Counted from the first letter of the stretch, positions 34,878 through 43,222 are shown. The stretch: 64,000 bases of DNA from an uncultured Erythrobacter sp. (GCA_947488325.1 CANKYZ010000001.1:802835-866834); one strand, 5' to 3'. Numbers and translations are program-made. Notes: generated by a model not told the origin, from the letters alone.

Positions 34878-35491
34878 GCGGCGATCATAAATTCGAGCTT
34901 GATAGTGCTGAAAAGCGGCGAACTCTGTGGATTGTCCTGTGGCTCAATGCCGCGTTGGCCGTCGGTTTCTTGTTCGTCGGATATTTTGCCGATTCTAACG
35001 CGCTTCTCGCCAATGGTCTCGACAATGCATCTGATGCTCTTGTCTATATCCTGAGCCTTTTCGCACTTAGCCGTTCTCGAGTGTGGAAGCGCAACGCGGC
35101 TCGCCTTTCAGGTGGCTTGCTCCTGTTGTTTGCCGCTGGTGTTATTGCCGATGCAATACGTCGTTTTCTGGAAGGCTCCGAGCCTGGCGGCATCGAAATG
35201 ATGGCCATGGCTGCGATCGCAGCCGTAGTGAACCTCATTTGCCTCCGCCTGCTTCAAAACCTCCAGAAGAAGGACGTCAATCTGCGTGCCGCAACGACTT
35301 TTAGCTTCAACGATTTTGTAGCAAATGGCGGGATTATTCTCGCAGGGCTGGTCGTCATGCTTACTGGTGCGAATTGGCCAGATCTATTGGTCGGCATCGC
35401 TGTTGCCGGGATCGCGATCTATGGCGGGATCGATATCCTGCGCGATGCGCACAAGGACCAGCACGATGAAGAAGGCACGACCCACAGTTAG
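34874..35491 (+). CDS. Short cation-diffusion-facilitator (CDF) transporter
   Basis: This 205-aa protein has six predicted helices. The CDF pattern includes SNALLANGLDNASDALVYI (an aspartate pair in TM2) and FSFNDFVANGGIILAG (TM5, with Asn where many CDFs have His). It lacks the usual C-terminal cytoplasmic domain of about 90 residues, ending after TM6 with DAHKDQHDEEG. Such short CDFs are typical at the end of czc clusters and move divalent cations out of the cytoplasm. Metal specificity is unknown. Confidence 0.85.
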   Translation: MSGDHKFELDSAEKRRTLWIVLWLNAALAVGFLFVGYFADSNALLANGLDNASDALVYILSLFALSRSRVWKRNAARLSGGLLLLFAAGVIADAIRRFLEGSEPGGIEMMAMAAIAAVVNLICLRLLQNLQKKDVNLRAATTFSFNDFVANGGIILAGLVVMLTGANWPDLLVGIAVAGIAIYGGIDILRDAHKDQHDEEGTTHS

Positions 35492-35693
35492 GGTAAGAGC
35501 GAATGGGAAATGTGTCCTTGCTTCGGGGATTGATGCTGGCTCTTGCCTCGAGGTTTCTGGCTAACTGCAGTTTAACCAACCTCCAGATTGCGTTACTGAA
35601 CATTGATAGGTTCTCGGTCAGCGATACAATAAGCAGGGATCTTTTTCTTTTACGCTTGAAGTCGGTATGAATGCCCATAGCCTCCAAGACTAT

Positions 35694-35808
35694 AGCCCTA
35701 GGTCACCGTTGGGAGCGCCTTCTTGCAAATGTGAGAACGGCTTTACTTCAAAGCGGCTTCAAGCGCTCGTGCTTGTCAGTCTCGCATTCAGAGTGGTCAT
35801 TGATTGCC
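35694..35808. repeat. Direct repeat copy 2
   Basis: This is the second copy of the repeat at 26666-26780, in direct orientation and 9028 bp away. Recombination between the copies would delete or tandemly amplify the intervening czc module. Beyond position 35823 the similarity ends. Confidence 0.9.
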
Positions 35809-35823
35809 ACATCTTTACCGCCC
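35748..35823 (-). pseudogene. merR 3'-end remnant
   Basis: Read on the minus strand, the last residues AINDHSECETDKHERLKPL are identical to the C-terminus of the MerR protein at 26.7-27.2 kb. They are preceded by GGK and an 18-bp in-frame deletion that removes the second Cys of the metal loop. The rest of the gene is absent. It is a scar of a duplication or insertion event, not a functional regulator. Confidence 0.85.
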
Positions 35824-35997
35824 ACAAGTGTCTTAGCTTGGCGATATAGCCATATGATGCCGATCGACCCTGCGTTCAATTTAGCGCTCATACCGTTGGC
35901 GATGTGGTTAATCGTGCCTGCATTGACCTTGGCCCTCGTACGCTTCGCCACAGAAAAGACGATCTAAGCAGACGTCCGGTTGCCGCCGGTTACTCAA

Positions 35998-36720
35998 TCA
36001 TCTCTTGCTCGGCCTGGGTCTTAGCTTAGGCATGCGGTTCGCAAGAAGGACAAATCCCGAAAGCGCGATGACCGTTCCACCTATGCCGAACAGGAGCAGC
36101 CACCAGCTGTTGATGCGGTCACGCTGGGTCCAGTCCATGATGTGCAAGCCCCAGATGAAATCGAACAGGCGCCAACTATCGCTGCGTGCCGCCCCGACTG
36201 CACCACTCGAGGCATCGACATAAATGCGTGTCGATGCCTCGTCCCCGTAAGTGACCTGCCAGGCCGGAAAAGGTCCGCGAAATTCAGTCCCTACCGGCTT
36301 GTCAACAAGTCGCGCGGCCTCAATCGTCGTTCGAGGTCCAGTCCAGGCGCGCAGGGCAACGGATCTCGCCGTCTCAGCCGAGATGGGCGAGAGTTTTCGC
36401 CCCGTCGCCGGATCGTGCACGCTCACGCTTCCGTCGACCAGGCGGACCTCGATTACGGCTTCGCCATCAAGCGAACGCGTCGTTACAGCAGCAAGGGTGC
36501 CCTCATTTGCGACCCAGGCAGGGATCGGAGCGTCGGCAGACAGCGCTTGCGGTTCGCGCGAGACGACGTGCTCGGAGCGAACCTCCTTGATGTCGAGAAA
36601 CGACATCAAGGCACCGGTGACCATCCACAAGAGGACCTGAAGTCCGACGAAAATCGCCAGCCACTTGTGAATCTTGCTGCCCAGCACATGCAGGCGCAGC
36701 TTTGACGAACGCGTTGCCAA
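35998..36720 (-). CDS. PepSY-domain membrane protein
   Basis: This 240-aa protein has an N-terminal transmembrane helix (WLAIFVGLQVLLWMVTGALM), periplasmic PepSY-like repeats (EVRLVDGSVSVHDPATGRKL and STRIYVDASSGAVGAAR) and a C-terminal helix (WWLLLFGIGGTVIALSGFVL). PepSY-TM proteins often accompany metal-uptake or metal-reduction genes. It is the last gene of the copA-copB operon, 27 bp after the SnoaL-like gene. Its partner reaction is unknown. Confidence 0.8.
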   Translation of the reverse strand: MATRSSKLRLHVLGSKIHKWLAIFVGLQVLLWMVTGALMSFLDIKEVRSEHVVSREPQALSADAPIPAWVANEGTLAAVTTRSLDGEAVIEVRLVDGSVSVHDPATGRKLSPISAETARSVALRAWTGPRTTIEAARLVDKPVGTEFRGPFPAWQVTYGDEASTRIYVDASSGAVGAARSDSWRLFDFIWGLHIMDWTQRDRINSWWLLLFGIGGTVIALSGFVLLANRMPKLRPRPSKR

Positions 36721-36747
36721 GCTTCGCTACCCTTCAAGTCTTTTCTT

Positions 36748-37272
36748 TCAGTTCCGCGGTGCTCGCGAAGACGAATGGTACTGCACAATTCTCCAGCCCG
36801 AAGCATCGTGCGAGAGTACCGATGTCGCAACACCATCACGCTCGAATACGCGTCCATCCTCCAGCTCGATCCGATACCCGTAGGTTTCATAGCCATAAGC
36901 CATATGCCCCATACGGGTCACCGTCAGCGTCGGATTGCTAAAAGTAAAGCTCTTGATCGCATGAAGCTCAGGGCCGAGGTGATGCTCCATATAGTTGCCA
37001 AAACTCCCTTCGACCTTGCCGTTTTCGAAGATAGCGGACGATTCCGCGAAGAGCGCGAACATTGCATCGGCGTCGCGCGCTTCAAGCGCGGTGCGATAGG
37101 CCTTAAGAGCCTCCTCCGCGCCCGCGACATCGTCGGCCGAAGCGTCCATGGCGTGCATCTGGTGCCCCTCGTTGGATAAATGATCCATCTGCTGCGCCGA
37201 TGCAGCTGTAGGCATTAGCGCAAAAGCGAGCGCGATCGATGCGATCCGTGAAAAAATCTTGGTCATTTCCAT
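36748..37272 (-). CDS. Secreted SnoaL/NTF2-like (DUF4440) protein
   Basis: This 174-aa protein has a signal peptide (SRIASIALAFALMPTAASA) and a His/Met-containing linker (MDHLSNEGHQMHAMD). The NTF2-like fold includes EEALKAYRTALEARDADAMF and a late VATSVLSHDASGWRIVQYH. Secreted NTF2-like proteins with a His/Met leader recur in copper operons, and a metal-binding or scaffold role is inferred. It sits 19 bp after copB. Confidence 0.75.
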   Translation of the reverse strand: MEMTKIFSRIASIALAFALMPTAASAQQMDHLSNEGHQMHAMDASADDVAGAEEALKAYRTALEARDADAMFALFAESSAIFENGKVEGSFGNYMEHHLGPELHAIKSFTFSNPTLTVTRMGHMAYGYETYGYRIELEDGRVFERDGVATSVLSHDASGWRIVQYHSSSRAPRN

Positions 37273-37291
37273 GTAATCCTTCTCTCTAAGT

Positions 37292-38647
37292 TCAGAACCA
37301 GAACCTTACGCCGACGACATAATTGGTAACGCTGGGATCCTCTCCTTCGGCACGCGCAAAATCGGCGCTGCCGCCGAAGCGCCATTCCTGTGATACGCCG
37401 ACATAGGGTGCGAACTCACGAGCGAACTCGTAGCGCAGACGCAGGCCTGACTCTATCCGGTCGAGGCCGGCACCGATGCCCAGCTCGGGAATGTCCTGCG
37501 CCGATAGCGCGAGTTCCGCTCTGGGCTGGAGGATTAGTCGCTGCGTGATCCGCTGGTCGAGTTCGCCCTCGATCCGCGCGGTTACATCGCCTTTGGTGGA
37601 GACGAAGGCCGCGGCATCGACTTCAAACTGGTAGGGCGCAATACCCTGGATCCCGATCACCGCGTGCGTGCGTTCCGGACCGGTCAGGTCTTGGCGCACC
37701 CCGGCCTGGAAATCGAAGAAGGGTGCAATGGCGCGGCTCCAGAGCGCCTGGACCTCGGCGCCCTCAATGGGTTCCCCGAAGCTGCCCTCACCCTCGGACT
37801 TGAACCAGAACTTGTCGATGTCGCCACCATAATAGCCCTGGATGTCCCACAGATATCCATCCGTTCCCTCGCGGGCACGGTATTCGAGCCGGTCGCCCTG
37901 AAACCAGAAGCGCATCCCGCCGTCGGTCTCGCGGACAAGCTCGCTGCGCGCTTCGTTCATGGCCTCCTCTCCCCAGATAGAGACGGCCGCACGGGCGGGG
38001 CCGCTCCCGGCTTCGGGAGGAGGCGGCAGCAGAGGGATTTCCGGCCCGGAGTCCATCTGCAAGGCGGAATGATCCATCCCCTGCATATTCTGCATCGCCT
38101 GCCCCGGGGCCGGATCATCCTGCATCTGACCATGGTCCATCTCACCGTGAGCGGTCTGATCCTGCGGCATCGCACCATGATTCATCCGGCTATGGTCCAT
38201 CTGCCCGGCCTCCTGACCGGACTGGCCCATCGGCATCGGCATCGTCATGACAGGCTGCCCTTGGGACATTGGCATATTGCCGTGGTTCATCGCACCGTGG
38301 TTCGCCTGTCCACTTTCCTGCCCGGTCTGTTCCATCGGCATCGTCATACCCGAATGACCGTCCTGAGCGGACATCGAACCATGGTCCATGGTCATGTGGT
38401 CCATCTTGGAATGGTCCATGGCGGTTTCAGGCTGAGCAGCCGGTTCGCATGCTCCTTCAGTCACCGGATGCCCCATCGCGCGATGGCGCGCGGCTTCTTC
38501 CTCGCACTTTACCTTGGCGTCAGCCTGCGCCTCGGCCCTCTGCTGCGGCTCCGCGGACGAATGACCGGCATGCTGCGCCGCAGCGGGGGAGGCGAGAACT
38601 GAGCTGGCTGCGACCGATGCGAGCAGGCTGGCAATACGAATCTTCAT
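37292..38647 (-). CDS. copB: Copper resistance outer-membrane protein CopB
   Basis: This 451-aa protein has a signal peptide (ASLLASVAASSVLASPAAA). A long Met/His-rich copper-binding region follows (about residues 75-200, many MDHS/MDHG-type repeats). The C-terminal beta-barrel domain of about 230 residues ends in an aromatic residue (VVGVRFWF), as outer-membrane proteins do. CopB works with the multicopper oxidase CopA in periplasmic copper sequestration. The extended repeat region makes it longer than many CopB proteins. Start overlaps the copA stop as ATGA. Confidence 0.93.
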   Translation of the reverse strand: MKIRIASLLASVAASSVLASPAAAQHAGHSSAEPQQRAEAQADAKVKCEEEAARHRAMGHPVTEGACEPAAQPETAMDHSKMDHMTMDHGSMSAQDGHSGMTMPMEQTGQESGQANHGAMNHGNMPMSQGQPVMTMPMPMGQSGQEAGQMDHSRMNHGAMPQDQTAHGEMDHGQMQDDPAPGQAMQNMQGMDHSALQMDSGPEIPLLPPPPEAGSGPARAAVSIWGEEAMNEARSELVRETDGGMRFWFQGDRLEYRAREGTDGYLWDIQGYYGGDIDKFWFKSEGEGSFGEPIEGAEVQALWSRAIAPFFDFQAGVRQDLTGPERTHAVIGIQGIAPYQFEVDAAAFVSTKGDVTARIEGELDQRITQRLILQPRAELALSAQDIPELGIGAGLDRIESGLRLRYEFAREFAPYVGVSQEWRFGGSADFARAEGEDPSVTNYVVGVRFWF

Positions 38648-40404
38648 GCGCCCTCTCCGTCCGGATTGGCAACCGTGACGATCTGAAACATCCCGGCATG
38701 CATGTGATAGAGAAGGTGGCAGTGGAAGGCCCAGTCGCCAGGCTCATCCGCCGTCAGGTCGAACTGCGCGCTGCCACCCGGCTGTAGGTTGACTGTGTGC
38801 TTGAGCGGTTGTCGGTCAGGTGGCGCCCCATTGACCAGCTCGAAGAAATGTCCATGCAAGTGAATCGGGTGCGCCATCATCGTGTTGTTGATGAGCTTGA
38901 CACGCACGCGCTCGTTATATGCGAAACGAATTGGCTCGTCGGAAACCGCCGAGAACTTCTTGCCGTCGAACGACCACATGTAGCGTTCCATATTCCCCGT
39001 CAGGTGGATTTCCATTCGGCGCGAGGGTGTGCGGGTCTGGCGATGCGGTGTCAGGGCGCGCAGTTTACGATAGTCCAGCGTGCGGTGGGGGACATCGGCA
39101 AGGCCGATACCGGGATCGCCCATGCGATCGATCGGGTTCGGCGCGACCGAATCGAGACCGGGTCCGACCTTGACATCGGCAGGCAAGCGCGAGGTATCGC
39201 GCATTTTCATGCCCGACATACCGGCCATGTCGCCGCCACTGCCGTGGTCCATACCCGCCATGCCGGCATCGTCGCCGGAGCCGTGGTCCATGCCGCCCAT
39301 ACCCATATCGGTCATGGTCAAAAGTGGCGGATCGCGCAGCGGCGGAATGGTGGCGCGCGCGCCGGGTGTGCTCGCAAGGGTGGCAATACCCATGCCCGAG
39401 CGGTCCATGGACTCTGCCACCAGCGTGTAAGCCTGTTGCTCGCCCGGCGTCACGACGACGTCGTAGGTTTCGGCAACGCCGATCTGGAACTCGTCGACCT
39501 CGACCGGTTCGACATCCTTCCCGTCCGCCTGAACGACAGTCATCGGTAAGCCGGGAATACGGATATTGAAAAAGGTCATGGCGCCGGCATTGATGAAGCG
39601 CAGCCGCACACGCTCGCCGGGACGGAAAAGATATTCCAGATTGTCGAGAGGACCGTGTCCGTTCAACAGGAATGTGTAGCCTGCGCTAGAGATGTCGAGA
39701 ATATCGGTCGGCATCATACGCATTTTGGCCCACATTCGGCGATCCTCGCCCGACAGCGGGTAATCGTCGGTCCAGGTATTCTGGTTGTAATTGAAGTAGC
39801 CTTCGCCCTTCTTCAGTTTGTCGAAAATCGTATGCGGGGACATGGCGCTGAATTCGCTCAGCACCACGATATATTCACGGTCGGCTTGGACCGGATCGGG
39901 TCCAGCGGGATCGACCACGATCGCGCCGTAATGCCCGGCCTGTTCCTGCAGGCCGCTGTGCGAATGCCACCAGTAGGTGCCCGCCTGACGGATCGGGAAT
40001 TCTGCGGTGAAGGTTTCTCCCGGTTTGACTCCGGGAAAGCTCACGCCGGGGACACCGTCGAGTTCGAACGGCACGAGTAGGCCATGCCAGTGAATCGAGG
40101 TATCTTCCTCAAGCTGGTTATGGACATTGAGCCGGACGGTCGTGCCTTCTTTCAGACGCAACAGCGGACCGGGGATCGTCCCGTTAACGGCGATGGCGCC
40201 GCCGCGCCTGTTGCCCGTCGCGAACGCAGAGCGCGCGACAGTGAGATCGATATTCGGCCCGGACACTTCGTCCAGCCCTTTGCGAGCATTTCCCGCCGAG
40301 ATATCCGCGCCACGTGCCCATGCGGGCATGGCGCCGGTAAGCCCAAGCAGGCCCAAGCCACCGGCGCTTGTGCCGAGGAACTTCCTGCGATTTATGATTG
40401 TCAT
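38644..40404 (-). CDS. copA: Multicopper oxidase CopA (PcoA/CopA family)
   Basis: This 586-aa periplasmic copper oxidase has a twin-arginine signal (NRRKFLGTSAGGLGLLGLTG). All four ligand clusters are present: SIHWHGL, TYWWHSHSG, HPIHLHGHFF and HCHLLYHMHAGM. A Met/His-rich segment (about residues 365-400, GMGGMDHGSG) carries extra Cu sites. It oxidises Cu+ to the less toxic Cu2+. A GGAG lies about 11 nt before the ATG, and a TnAGGG-N16-CGTA promoter lies just upstream. Confidence 0.95.
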   Translation of the reverse strand: MTIINRRKFLGTSAGGLGLLGLTGAMPAWARGADISAGNARKGLDEVSGPNIDLTVARSAFATGNRRGGAIAVNGTIPGPLLRLKEGTTVRLNVHNQLEEDTSIHWHGLLVPFELDGVPGVSFPGVKPGETFTAEFPIRQAGTYWWHSHSGLQEQAGHYGAIVVDPAGPDPVQADREYIVVLSEFSAMSPHTIFDKLKKGEGYFNYNQNTWTDDYPLSGEDRRMWAKMRMMPTDILDISSAGYTFLLNGHGPLDNLEYLFRPGERVRLRFINAGAMTFFNIRIPGLPMTVVQADGKDVEPVEVDEFQIGVAETYDVVVTPGEQQAYTLVAESMDRSGMGIATLASTPGARATIPPLRDPPLLTMTDMGMGGMDHGSGDDAGMAGMDHGSGGDMAGMSGMKMRDTSRLPADVKVGPGLDSVAPNPIDRMGDPGIGLADVPHRTLDYRKLRALTPHRQTRTPSRRMEIHLTGNMERYMWSFDGKKFSAVSDEPIRFAYNERVRVKLINNTMMAHPIHLHGHFFELVNGAPPDRQPLKHTVNLQPGGSAQFDLTADEPGDWAFHCHLLYHMHAGMFQIVTVANPDGEGA

Positions 40405-40436
40405 ACTTGAAAGGCTCCTGAAGGGGGTTTCCTTTC

Positions 40437-40467
40437 GTTACGAACGGAAGGGCCTTATCCCTCAGAA
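40437..40467 (-). promoter_or_regulatory. Predicted ECF-type promoter P4 (copA-copB operon)
   Basis: Read on the minus strand: TTCTGAGGG (40459-40467), 16 bp, then CGTAAC (40437-40442). The -35 overlaps the stop codon of the sigma-factor gene. The copA start is about 33 bp after the -10. It matches three other sites at 41.8 and 47.1 kb in both boxes and in the exact 16-bp spacing. Confidence 0.7.
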
Positions 40468-41022
40468 TTGATCGAATTTTTCTCGTAAGCGTTGTCTGGC
40501 GCGGTAGACCCGGGTTTCGATCGCTTTCTCGCTAACACCGAGCAAACTTGCAGCCTCAGCCTGGCTGCGACCATCGATGCTCACCAGCACAAGGGCTTCG
40601 CGCAGGCGGATCGGGAGCCGTTCGATTTCGGCTCTAAGCAAACCAAGTTCCTGACGGGCGGACGCTCGGTTTTCCGGATCTGGGCTTTCATCCGCGATGA
40701 GAGCTGCATCGTCAACCGAGCCCAATCCGAAGAAGCGTTTCGCTTTTCTGGTTCTGAGCCGGTCACGGCACTTATTGAGGACCACAGTGGTGAGATATGG
40801 GCCGACAGGCCTTTCAGGGTCGAGGTGATGCCTCGAAACCCAGACAGATGCCAAACCATCCTGAACAGCATCTTCGCCGTGCTGCCGGCTTCCTAGCATG
40901 CGCGCTGCAAGCGCCAACAGCCGGCCAATATGTGGCTCGACGAGCGCACTGAATGCTGCCCTGCTTCCCTCAGAAGCCTGCCGGATCAGCCCCGGGTCGT
41001 GGTCGCCTCCGTGCGAAGACAC
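40462..41022 (-). CDS. cnrH: ECF RNA polymerase sigma factor (CnrH-like)
   Basis: This 186-aa group 4 sigma factor has region 2 (LALAARMLGSRQHGEDAVQD, then SVWVSRHHLDPERPVGPYL) and region 4 (RLPIRLREALVLVSIDGRSQ and AEAASLLGVSEKAIETRVYR). It follows a periplasmic metal sensor and a small membrane anti-sigma-like gene, the Y-X-H order of the Cupriavidus cnr locus. There the metal signal releases CnrH from CnrY. Here the neighbourhood is copper genes, so the inducing metal is likely copper or silver (inference). The symbol is by analogy only. Confidence 0.88.
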   Translation of the reverse strand: MSSHGGDHDPGLIRQASEGSRAAFSALVEPHIGRLLALAARMLGSRQHGEDAVQDGLASVWVSRHHLDPERPVGPYLTTVVLNKCRDRLRTRKAKRFFGLGSVDDAALIADESPDPENRASARQELGLLRAEIERLPIRLREALVLVSIDGRSQAEAASLLGVSEKAIETRVYRARQRLREKFDQF

Positions 41023-41028
41023 AAGCGA

Positions 41029-41463
41029 TCAATCGCGCGGAGCGTCGGTCAGAGCATCGGAGACCTGACGGTCGAACAAAAGCTGTTGGTCTGGATCCAG
41101 CAATTCGCGCATGTCGAAGACGTGCCGCACCGTCGCTTTCTGAAGTTCCCCCATCTTTTCGTGGACATCGTCGATCGCGGCGCTCACTTCGGGACCGTAT
41201 TCGTGTTCGGCCTCCATTGCCCTTGCAAGCCGGGCATTGGCTGCGCGCAAGGAGGCTTCGAGCTCCGATTTTTCTACGGCATAGCGGCTTTCGAGAGCTT
41301 CAAGCTGCGAGTTCTGCTCGGGGCTAAGCTCTAGCTCATCATGAACAAACTGGTGCAATCCGCCGCTGGGCTCCTCGTCGCGCCAATAATCTGATGCAAA
41401 GGCACCTAGGCAACCAGCGAAGGCTGCCAGCAGGATGGCAAAGAGTATGTGCTGCGTTTTCAA
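41029..41463 (-). CDS. cnrX: Periplasmic heavy-metal sensor (CnrX-like)
   Basis: This 144-aa protein has one N-terminal anchor (HILFAILLAAFAGCLGAFAS) and a helical periplasmic domain of the CnrX/Spy type. LHQFVHDELELSPEQNSQLE is the conserved start, with paired His as candidate metal ligands, and long helices follow. CnrX senses Ni/Co and signals to the anti-sigma factor. The spacing is 6 bp to the sigma gene and 3 bp from the anti-sigma-like gene. Met residues in the middle (EKMGEL, HVFDMREL) would suit copper. Confidence 0.82.
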   Translation of the reverse strand: MKTQHILFAILLAAFAGCLGAFASDYWRDEEPSGGLHQFVHDELELSPEQNSQLEALESRYAVEKSELEASLRAANARLARAMEAEHEYGPEVSAAIDDVHEKMGELQKATVRHVFDMRELLDPDQQLLFDRQVSDALTDAPRD

Positions 41464-41466
41464 ATC

Positions 41467-41763
41467 CTAGCGCCCGCCTTCGAGAAGTGCTGCGGGAGAC
41501 AGTCGTTCGCCTGAATCAAAACTGGCGACGGCGATAGTTGTCCCAGGATCGAGACTGCGGGGAACCTCGCTCGCCCCGAAACCTGCCCCCAGTCCGACGA
41601 CGAATAATCCGGAGAAGAGCGCCGCACGCCGGCGCCTTTCTGCGATTTCACCCAATTGTCCGGCCCGATGCCACACCCCGTCCATAATCTGGTGAGGATT
41701 ACCGGAACCGGTCTGTTCCGACAGTGATGCCAAAGCGGCATCGAATGAGGGTTGTCTGTTCAT
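41467..41763 (-). CDS. cnrY: CnrY-like membrane anti-sigma factor
   Basis: This protein of about 98 aa starts MNRQPSFDAALASLSEQ. A cytoplasmic N-terminal segment of about 45 residues could wrap the sigma factor, one transmembrane helix follows (RAALFSGLFVVGLGAGFGAS), and the periplasmic tail is short. This is the layout of CnrY. The longer frame from 41811 is rejected because the predicted promoter -10 (41791-41796) lies inside it. It is first in the Y-X-H trio. Confidence 0.72.
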   Translation of the reverse strand: MNRQPSFDAALASLSEQTGSGNPHQIMDGVWHRAGQLGEIAERRRRAALFSGLFVVGLGAGFGASEVPRSLDPGTTIAVASFDSGERLSPAALLEGGR

Positions 41764-41790
41764 TTCACACTCTTGGTTGCCATACCGACC

Positions 41791-41821
41791 TATACGCTGA
41801 ACTTGGCGCAAGCCCTTAAAA
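41791..41821 (-). promoter_or_regulatory. Predicted ECF-type promoter P2 (cnrYXH-like trio)
   Basis: Read on the minus strand: TTTTAAGGG (41813-41821), 16 bp, CGTATA (41791-41796). It is back-to-back with P1, the two -35 elements being separated by 3 bp and together forming a hairpin-like inverted repeat. It implies autoregulation of the sigma operon. Confidence 0.72.
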
Positions 41822-41824
41822 AAA

Positions 41825-41855
41825 TTTTGAGGGCTAAGCTCTGCGGCTGCGTATC
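41825..41855 (+). promoter_or_regulatory. Predicted ECF-type promoter P1 (DUF2231 operon)
   Basis: TTTTGAGGG (41825-41833), 16 bp, CGTATC (41850-41855). The ATG of the DUF2231 gene is at 41862, only 7 nt after the -10, so transcription should start at or next to the start codon and the mRNA would be leaderless. Confidence 0.72.
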
Positions 41856-41861
41856 AGGGTT

Positions 41862-42533
41862 ATGCAAACCCGGCGACATCTTACCATCCTTGCTCTTCTA
41901 TTCGCAGCCCTCACTGCTGCGCCTCTCGGCGCGCATGAGGGCCATAAACAAGACATGTCCGATGAAGAGATGATGATGGAAGCCAGCTCCAGCGGTGCCA
42001 CGGCAGCCGCCGGTACCGGCGCCGGTGGAGCGGATGCAAGCTTGCACGGCGCGAACAGCGATCACAGCGTTTCAGCTACTCAGATGATGCAACAAAAGAT
42101 CGAGGAGAACCGCCTGGCGTCGTTCAGCGATCTATTGGCCAGACTACATCCGATTGCAGCCCATTTCCCTATTGCCTTGTTTCTCGTCGCCGCGCTCGCG
42201 GAGTTCGCGCTGATCGTCAGGCCCAACCTTGGCCTGCATTCCACAGTCCGCTTTCTGGTGGCCGCAGGTGCAATTGGTGGTCTTGGTAGCGCGGCCTTTG
42301 GCTGGTTCGCGGCGGGCTGGCGACTTTCTGACCGATCCGAAACGCTGATGATCCATCGTTGGAATGGCACTGCGATTGCTGCGGCGGGCCTGTTGGCCTG
42401 GTGGCTGAGTTCACCGGGCAAAAATCGTTGGTGGCTCAGGCTGGTACTGACGATCATCGCCGGGGCGCTCATCGTCCAGGGGTACTACGGCGGCGAGATG
42501 GTTCACGGCCCTAACCATATGGGGGTCATGTGA
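41862..42533 (+). CDS. DUF2231-like copper-island membrane protein
   Basis: This 223-aa protein has a signal peptide (LTILALLFAALTAAPLGAHE), a His/Met-rich segment (HEGHKQDMSDEEMMM) and a Gly/Ala linker. A four-helix membrane domain with conserved His follows (RLHPIAAHFPIALFLVAALA and ETLMIHRWNGTAIAA). The His pattern of DUF2231 resembles b-type heme or metal ligation. No ribosome-binding site is visible, in line with a leaderless transcript from promoter P1. It is the first of four coupled genes. Confidence 0.8.
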   Translation: MQTRRHLTILALLFAALTAAPLGAHEGHKQDMSDEEMMMEASSSGATAAAGTGAGGADASLHGANSDHSVSATQMMQQKIEENRLASFSDLLARLHPIAAHFPIALFLVAALAEFALIVRPNLGLHSTVRFLVAAGAIGGLGSAAFGWFAAGWRLSDRSETLMIHRWNGTAIAAAGLLAWWLSSPGKNRWWLRLVLTIIAGALIVQGYYGGEMVHGPNHMGVM

Positions 42534-43222
42534 TGCCCCGCACGAGCCTGCCAAGCGGCGACCGCAGTTTCACTCCGGCCCTCGGCAAGGCTTGGCTTAC
42601 GCCTTTATACGACGCGGCTATCGCAATCTTGACTCGAGAAAGCGCCTGGCGTGACGCCCTAGTTCGCGCTGCCGACCTTAAGCCATTCGACAAGGTAATC
42701 GATGTCGGCAGCGGAACAGGCACCTTGCTGCGCCAGATGATGTCGAGCTGCCCGCCAGCTGAACTTCTGGGGGTTGAACCAGACCCGGACGTCTTGGCTA
42801 TCGCCAAGAAAAAATTCGGCAGCGCCTCTCACATCATCCAGTGGCACAATGGCTTCCTTGACACCCTCAATCTCGACCGGGGTTGGCAACCCAACAAGAT
42901 CATAAGCAGCCTCGTTCTCCACCAAGTCCCTCCTGAGGAGAAGCGCGCAATCCTCGAGCAGATCGCCGCCCTACTGAAGCCCGGCGGTATGGTGCTAATT
43001 GCCGACTATATGCGCCAAGAATCGCCGCTGATGCGCCGGCTTTTCAGACTGACTGTTCAGCAACTCGACGGGCTTGAGGATACGCAACCCAACGCAGACG
43101 GACTCATCGAAGAACATCTGCAAGAGATCTTCGAGGATGCTGAGCGCTTGCGCGTTTTCCCAACCGCGACCGGGGCGATTTCGCTTTGGTGCGGATATTC
43201 CAAGAAAGTCCCAAACTCATGA
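42533..43222 (+). CDS. Class I SAM-dependent methyltransferase
   Basis: This 229-aa Rossmann-fold methyltransferase has motif I VIDVGSGTGTLL, an acidic EPD after beta-2, and a later LKPGGMVLIADY. The start ATG overlaps the previous stop as TGATG. Its substrate is unknown. Methyltransferases of this kind recur in copper islands of related bacteria, though I cannot name a demonstrated reaction. Coupled to DUF411 by ATGA. Confidence 0.82.
   Translation: MPRTSLPSGDRSFTPALGKAWLTPLYDAAIAILTRESAWRDALVRAADLKPFDKVIDVGSGTGTLLRQMMSSCPPAELLGVEPDPDVLAIAKKKFGSASHIIQWHNGFLDTLNLDRGWQPNKIISSLVLHQVPPEEKRAILEQIAALLKPGGMVLIADYMRQESPLMRRLFRLTVQQLDGLEDTQPNADGLIEEHLQEIFEDAERLRVFPTATGAISLWCGYSKKVPNS

Larger units (their letters stand above)
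35492..35997. other. Intergenic region with merR remnant
   Basis: This stretch of about 500 bases contains the second copy of the direct repeat and otherwise no supported gene. A 37-codon hydrophobic frame at 35854-35967 (starting MMPIDPAFNLALIPLAMW) is seen but lacks a convincing ribosome-binding site. Confidence 0.5.

Noticed and set aside
35854..35967. 37-codon hydrophobic frame after the merR remnant
   Set aside because: It could be a small membrane peptide, but no ribosome-binding site or known family supports it.
37664..38602. 312-codon plus-strand frame antisense to copB
   Set aside because: It mirrors the Met/His repeats of CopB read backwards and has no independent support.
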